Positions 60,990-64,000 of a stretch of 64,000 nt of DNA are shown here, piece by piece. The notes under the pieces are model-generated. The model saw nothing but the letters and a program-made list of their open reading frames with translations. It was not told the origin of the DNA and did not search any database. This stretch comes from Acidobacteriota bacterium (GTDB lineage: Bacteria > Acidobacteriota > Terriglobia > Bryobacterales > Bryobacteraceae), in assembly GCA_018268935.1 (NCBI GenBank), contig JAFDVS010000067.1, forward strand, positions 45,706 to 109,705, read 5' to 3'. Both the position numbers and the translations under genes were made by a program. The stretch's first letter is position 1. The number at the start of each line of letters is the position of its first letter.

Positions 60990-61955
60990 TCAGCAGCAGT
61001 GCATCGCCCCCAGCAAATAGTCCACATCGAGCAAGGCCACCACACGGCCTCGGATGTCGAAGACCGCAGTTGAGATGGCGCGCAGTTGTGGGTAATGGGC
61101 GTCCACTTCCTCGCTGTTCATAAGGCGATGGGTGATGGGTAAAGCGATCGTCCGAGCCGTTCCCGATATCGACAGGGCCACCGTGGCAGAGCTCCCGGCG
61201 GCACGCGCCACCAGCATGTTCCTTCTCTCCTGCGGCAGAGGCTCCCATCCCAGAATGGTGGTGAGATCCATGACCGGCAATGGCCGGTTACGCCACACCA
61301 TCAGGCCAGGCACGAACCGCGGCGACGAGGGAAAGGGCACGGTTGTTCCCTCCTCAACAATTTCCAGCACTTGCTTGCCACTCACCGCAAAGAGAATCTC
61401 GCGCTCCCCAGGCACTACTGCCGCCAACAGGAATACAAAGATACTGCCCGCCGCAATCCCTTCCGCGAGAGTCCCTGGCAGGGTTCTTTCCGGCACTGGA
61501 AAGGTTGGGGGCATCAATGCCGTACCGTGTGATGGAATTCGCAGCGGATCAATTCGCAGCAGCAGTTTCCCGTCGTGCACAATCACACCTTGCACGGCGC
61601 CGCCTCTGCTCGGATCCGCTACCGTGGCGACGGGATAGCACTGGTTAGCCCGTACCTCGATCGGCTGATCCACCGCATCCACGGCATAGGCCTGCTGCTC
61701 TCCGCCCTGCTTCATCACAATCACCACCCGCCCAATGCCGTCAGCGTGCCTGACGCCCAGCTTCTCTTTCAGTGAGAACACCGGAAGCATTGCCCCACCA
61801 CGGCGTTGCAGGACGCCGACCGCGCCCGTATTCGGATCTTTCGCCAGGCGAATACGCTCCGCCTCGAAGAAATCCTGCACATCGCTGATATGCACGGCGA
61901 AGCGCTCTGCGCCGATGCGAAATGGAATCACCCGCACAGTATCGGTGTGTTGCAT
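60990..61955 (-). CDS. Tandem-domain CheW-like chemosensory coupling protein
   Basis: 321 residues with two CheW (SH3-pair) domains: residues about 5-150 (VIPFRIGAERFAVHISDVQDFFE, GAVGVLQRRGGAMLPVFSLKEKLG) and about 165-315 (IFVFLLAAVVPGEREILFAVSGKQVLEIVEE, PRFVPGLMVWRNRPLPVMDLTTILG). CheW links receptors to CheA. A double-domain form suggests a scaffold with two CheA/receptor contacts. It is last of three genes (3 bases after cheB). The C-terminus ends in MHCC. No receptor gene is in the window. Confidence 0.88.
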   Translation of the reverse strand: MQHTDTVRVIPFRIGAERFAVHISDVQDFFEAERIRLAKDPNTGAVGVLQRRGGAMLPVFSLKEKLGVRHADGIGRVVIVMKQGGEQQAYAVDAVDQPIEVRANQCYPVATVADPSRGGAVQGVIVHDGKLLLRIDPLRIPSHGTALMPPTFPVPERTLPGTLAEGIAAGSIFVFLLAAVVPGEREILFAVSGKQVLEIVEEGTTVPFPSSPRFVPGLMVWRNRPLPVMDLTTILGWEPLPQERRNMLVARAAGSSATVALSISGTARTIALPITHRLMNSEEVDAHYPQLRAISTAVFDIRGRVVALLDVDYLLGAMHCC

Positions 61956-61958
61956 GGT

Positions 61959-63026
61959 CTAGTCCTTTACAAAAACCTCGGTCCCGATCATCCCCGCCAG
62001 TTGCTTGGGCGGCCCTGTTCGGATGGCAGCTCCGCTCTCCATGGCATTCTGGGGCATACTGCCGATCACGCAGGAATCAATGTCCTGTGCAAACGTTTCC
62101 CCGCCCGCATCTCGAATCGCCTTCAGGCCGCGGCTGCCGTCATCGCCCATACCTGTCATGACGATGCCCTTTGCCCGCCGTCCCAGCACGCGCGCCGCTG
62201 ACTCCATGGCCTCGTCGATGGAAGGACAGTACTCCCCGCTATCGAGGCCTTTGCGCAACGTAATCGTCATCCGCGGAGTGATACCCAGATGATATCCTCC
62301 GGGTGCGACATAGACTTGTGCCGGGCGGATCGAATCGCCCTCTTTCGCCTCTCGTACCGGCACCGCGCTGCAGTTATCCAATTGTGAGGCGAGCACCGAC
62401 GTGAACCCTTCCGGCATATGCTGAACAATAATTACGCAGTAGCGGAAGTTGGCGGGCAGTTGTGTCACCAGTTCGCGCACCGCGAGAGGACCACCAGTCG
62501 AAGCTCCAATCACAACAACACCGGTGGTCCCATCGGCGGCTGGAATCGACACGGGGCGGGGTTGCTGCCGTGCCTGTGCCGCGCCGAATCCGGGCAGTTC
62601 CTGCCGCCGCCGCAACCGCACGACGCGAGTGTGAGCCGCTGAGCGGACCTTGGCCACCAGTTCGCGCCGGATTTTGTCTGGCGACAGGCGTACGCCTGGA
62701 GTGAACTTCAGCACAAAGTCCACCGCACCCAGTTCCAGTGCCTGTAGTGTCTGGCGTGCGGCGCCACCGCTCACGCCGCTGAGCGCCACCACGGGAGTGG
62801 GGCATTCCTGCATGATGCTTTCCAGCGCCGCGAGCCCACCTGTGCCGGGCATCTCCAAATCGAGCGTCACTACATCGGGACGCAAGGTGCGCGTCTGGTC
62901 AATCGCTTCCCTTCCTGAGTAGGCGCTTCCGATGACTTCCATGTCGAGCTCAGCCTTGAGGTAGCCCGACACCAGCCGGCATACAAACGGAGAATCGTCT
63001 ACCACCAGAACTCGGATTCTTCTCAT
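61959..63026 (-). CDS. cheB: Protein-glutamate methylesterase/glutaminase (CheB)
   Basis: 355 residues: receiver domain (1-125, phosphorylated Asp in VVTLDLEMPGTGG, Lys in VDFVLKFTPG) and a methylesterase domain with the catalytic Ser in VIGASTGGPLAV, His in IVQHMPEGFT and Asp in MTGMGDDGSRG. It removes methyl groups from chemoreceptors and is activated by phosphorylation from CheA. It overlaps cheA by 4 bases and is 3 bases from the CheW gene. Confidence 0.94.
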   Translation of the reverse strand: MRRIRVLVVDDSPFVCRLVSGYLKAELDMEVIGSAYSGREAIDQTRTLRPDVVTLDLEMPGTGGLAALESIMQECPTPVVALSGVSGGAARQTLQALELGAVDFVLKFTPGVRLSPDKIRRELVAKVRSAAHTRVVRLRRRQELPGFGAAQARQQPRPVSIPAADGTTGVVVIGASTGGPLAVRELVTQLPANFRYCVIIVQHMPEGFTSVLASQLDNCSAVPVREAKEGDSIRPAQVYVAPGGYHLGITPRMTITLRKGLDSGEYCPSIDEAMESAARVLGRRAKGIVMTGMGDDGSRGLKAIRDAGGETFAQDIDSCVIGSMPQNAMESGAAIRTGPPKQLAGMIGTEVFVKD

Positions 63027-64000
63027 GATACCGATGCCTCTTGCCGATCCCCTACGGCCTTGCGGATTGCCTCGACGAGTTCATCGTCCTGATACGGCTT
63101 TACAAGGTAATCATTAGCGCCGAGTTCGAAGGCCTTACGGCGATGTTTGTCCCCGGCGCGCGACGTACACATGATGATTGGCAGATCGCGGAAGACTTCC
63201 TGGGAGCGCAACACCATGGTCAACTCGTAGCCGTCCATCCGGGGCATCTCGATATCGAGCAGAATGACATCCGGTTTCTTCGCCGCGCGCTGCAATGTTT
63301 CAAGCGCCTCCATTCCATCCTTGGCCGTGGTTGCGCGCCAACCCTGGCGTGTGATCAGGTTGCTCAACATGCGACGCACGCTCACGGAATCGTCCACCAC
63401 CAGCACGTCGAAACCGCGCGAATTGCCGTGCCGCGGCGCGGAGGCGGCCACTGGCGCACGGTTACTCTCGCCGGCCTCGGCGAACAACTGGGCGGGATTC
63501 AGGATGAGCACCACCTTGCCATCGCCGGTGAGCGTTGCGCCAGTGATGCCGTGAACGCGCTTGAGCACGTCTCCCATCGTCTTCACCACTACTTCGCGCG
63601 CCTCGACGAGTTGATCGGCGGTGAGAGCCACTGTTTGCTCTCCGCATTGCAGGATGATGATTGGGATTTCCTGCTGTTGTGGGGCCGGTGCATTCTTCAC
63701 CCCCAGCACATCGCTCAGCCGGTGCAGGGGAACTACACGCTGCTGGATCCGGATCACGCGCTGATTGCCCAACACTTCCACGGCCCTCGGGTCGATGGCA
63801 AAGATCCGCTCGATGGAACCCATGGGGATTGCGAACATCTGGCCATGGGAGCGGAGCATCACGACGCGTGTGATGGCGAGCGTCATCGGGAGACGGATGG
63901 TGATCTTCGTTCCGAGCCCAGGCTGCGAATCCACGCGAACCTCGCCCTTCAGCCGGTTTACGGTATTCCGCACCACGTCCATGCCGACGCCGCGTCCGGA
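63023..64000 (-). CDS. cheA: CheA-type histidine kinase with C-terminal receiver (hybrid), C-terminal part
   Basis: Partial: the frame is open at the right edge and the visible part is the last 325 residues. It begins inside the ATPase domain at SGRGVGMDVVRN (G-box), then GLGTKITIRLPMTLA, a CheW-like P5 domain (about 130 residues) and a receiver domain with DDS and ILLDIEMPRMDGYE (phosphorylated Asp) and LVKPYQDDEL. The CheA-REC hybrid arrangement resembles FrzE/gliding-type systems. It overlaps cheB by 4 bases (ATGA). The His phosphotransfer domain lies outside the window. Confidence 0.9.
   Translation of the reverse strand, partial: SGRGVGMDVVRNTVNRLKGEVRVDSQPGLGTKITIRLPMTLAITRVVMLRSHGQMFAIPMGSIERIFAIDPRAVEVLGNQRVIRIQQRVVPLHRLSDVLGVKNAPAPQQQEIPIIILQCGEQTVALTADQLVEAREVVVKTMGDVLKRVHGITGATLTGDGKVVLILNPAQLFAEAGESNRAPVAASAPRHGNSRGFDVLVVDDSVSVRRMLSNLITRQGWRATTAKDGMEALETLQRAAKKPDVILLDIEMPRMDGYELTMVLRSQEVFRDLPIIMCTSRAGDKHRRKAFELGANDYLVKPYQDDELVEAIRKAVGDRQEASVS

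Overview
The window looks like chromosomal DNA of an acidobacterium, probably of the Solibacter/Bryobacter group. This is an inference from gene content and not a database match. The reasons are high G+C, very tight gene packing, a 1,099-residue Oar/TonB-type receptor with an N-terminal carboxypeptidase-regulatory domain, a PEP-CTERM protein, a secreted quinoprotein, a fucosidase, a GH88 hydrolase and a beta-helix/CBM9 protein. No gap between genes exceeds 300 bases; the largest is 246 bases at 56210-56455. I saw no CRISPR array, insertion sequence, integrase or origin.

Layout. 1-11398 (minus strand): a nearly gapless unit. In order of transcription it encodes a metal P-type ATPase fused to an HflK-like SPFH domain, HflC, a second HflK, a small membrane-anchored protein, two paralogous PDZ/multi-TM/GAF/SpoIIE phosphatases, a pentaheme cytochrome and the start of an FMN alpha-hydroxyacid dehydrogenase. 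11471-14971: a RibBA-like protein with a degenerate GTP cyclohydrolase half, a secreted DUF4394-truncated globin fusion and a sialidase-like protein. 15111-24097 (minus): nuoG-H-J-K-L-M-N with no nuoI or nuoA-F, behind a near-consensus promoter. 24275-32723: a PEP-CTERM protein, an SDR, a lipoprotein, a CBM9/beta-helix protein divergent from a PQQ dehydrogenase, and a sugar epimerase. 32762-35565: split proton-pumping transhydrogenase pntA1-A2-B. 35738-40369: two methyltransferases, an alpha-L-fucosidase and a Tat-exported DUF362-like protein. 40423-46095: two secretory or membrane hypotheticals and a large GMC oxidoreductase. 46127-46646: two decayed genes. 46650-54991: a regulator/receiver/histidine kinase cluster, an esterase, a CDGSH protein, a GH88 hydrolase and an HDAC-like deacetylase. 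55046-60719: a TPR protein, the Oar/TonB receptor and a secreted hypothetical. 60735-64000: tRNA-Leu(UAA) and a chemosensory set (CheW-CheW, CheB, CheA-REC running off the end).

How the genes fit together. The energy genes (complex I core, transhydrogenase, quinoprotein, cytochrome/FMN dehydrogenase) suggest aerobic respiration on many organic donors. The glycan enzymes and receptor suggest a soil or sediment polysaccharide degrader. Two expression features recur. Several transcription-unit starts have no Shine-Dalgarno site but carry a TANNNT box 6-9 nt before the start codon, which suggests leaderless mRNAs. Five convergent gene pairs interlock their stop codons by exactly 4 nt.

The most unusual item is the P1B-ATPase-SPFH fusion, with a linker holding 12 histidines in 30 residues, at the head of the three-SPFH operon.
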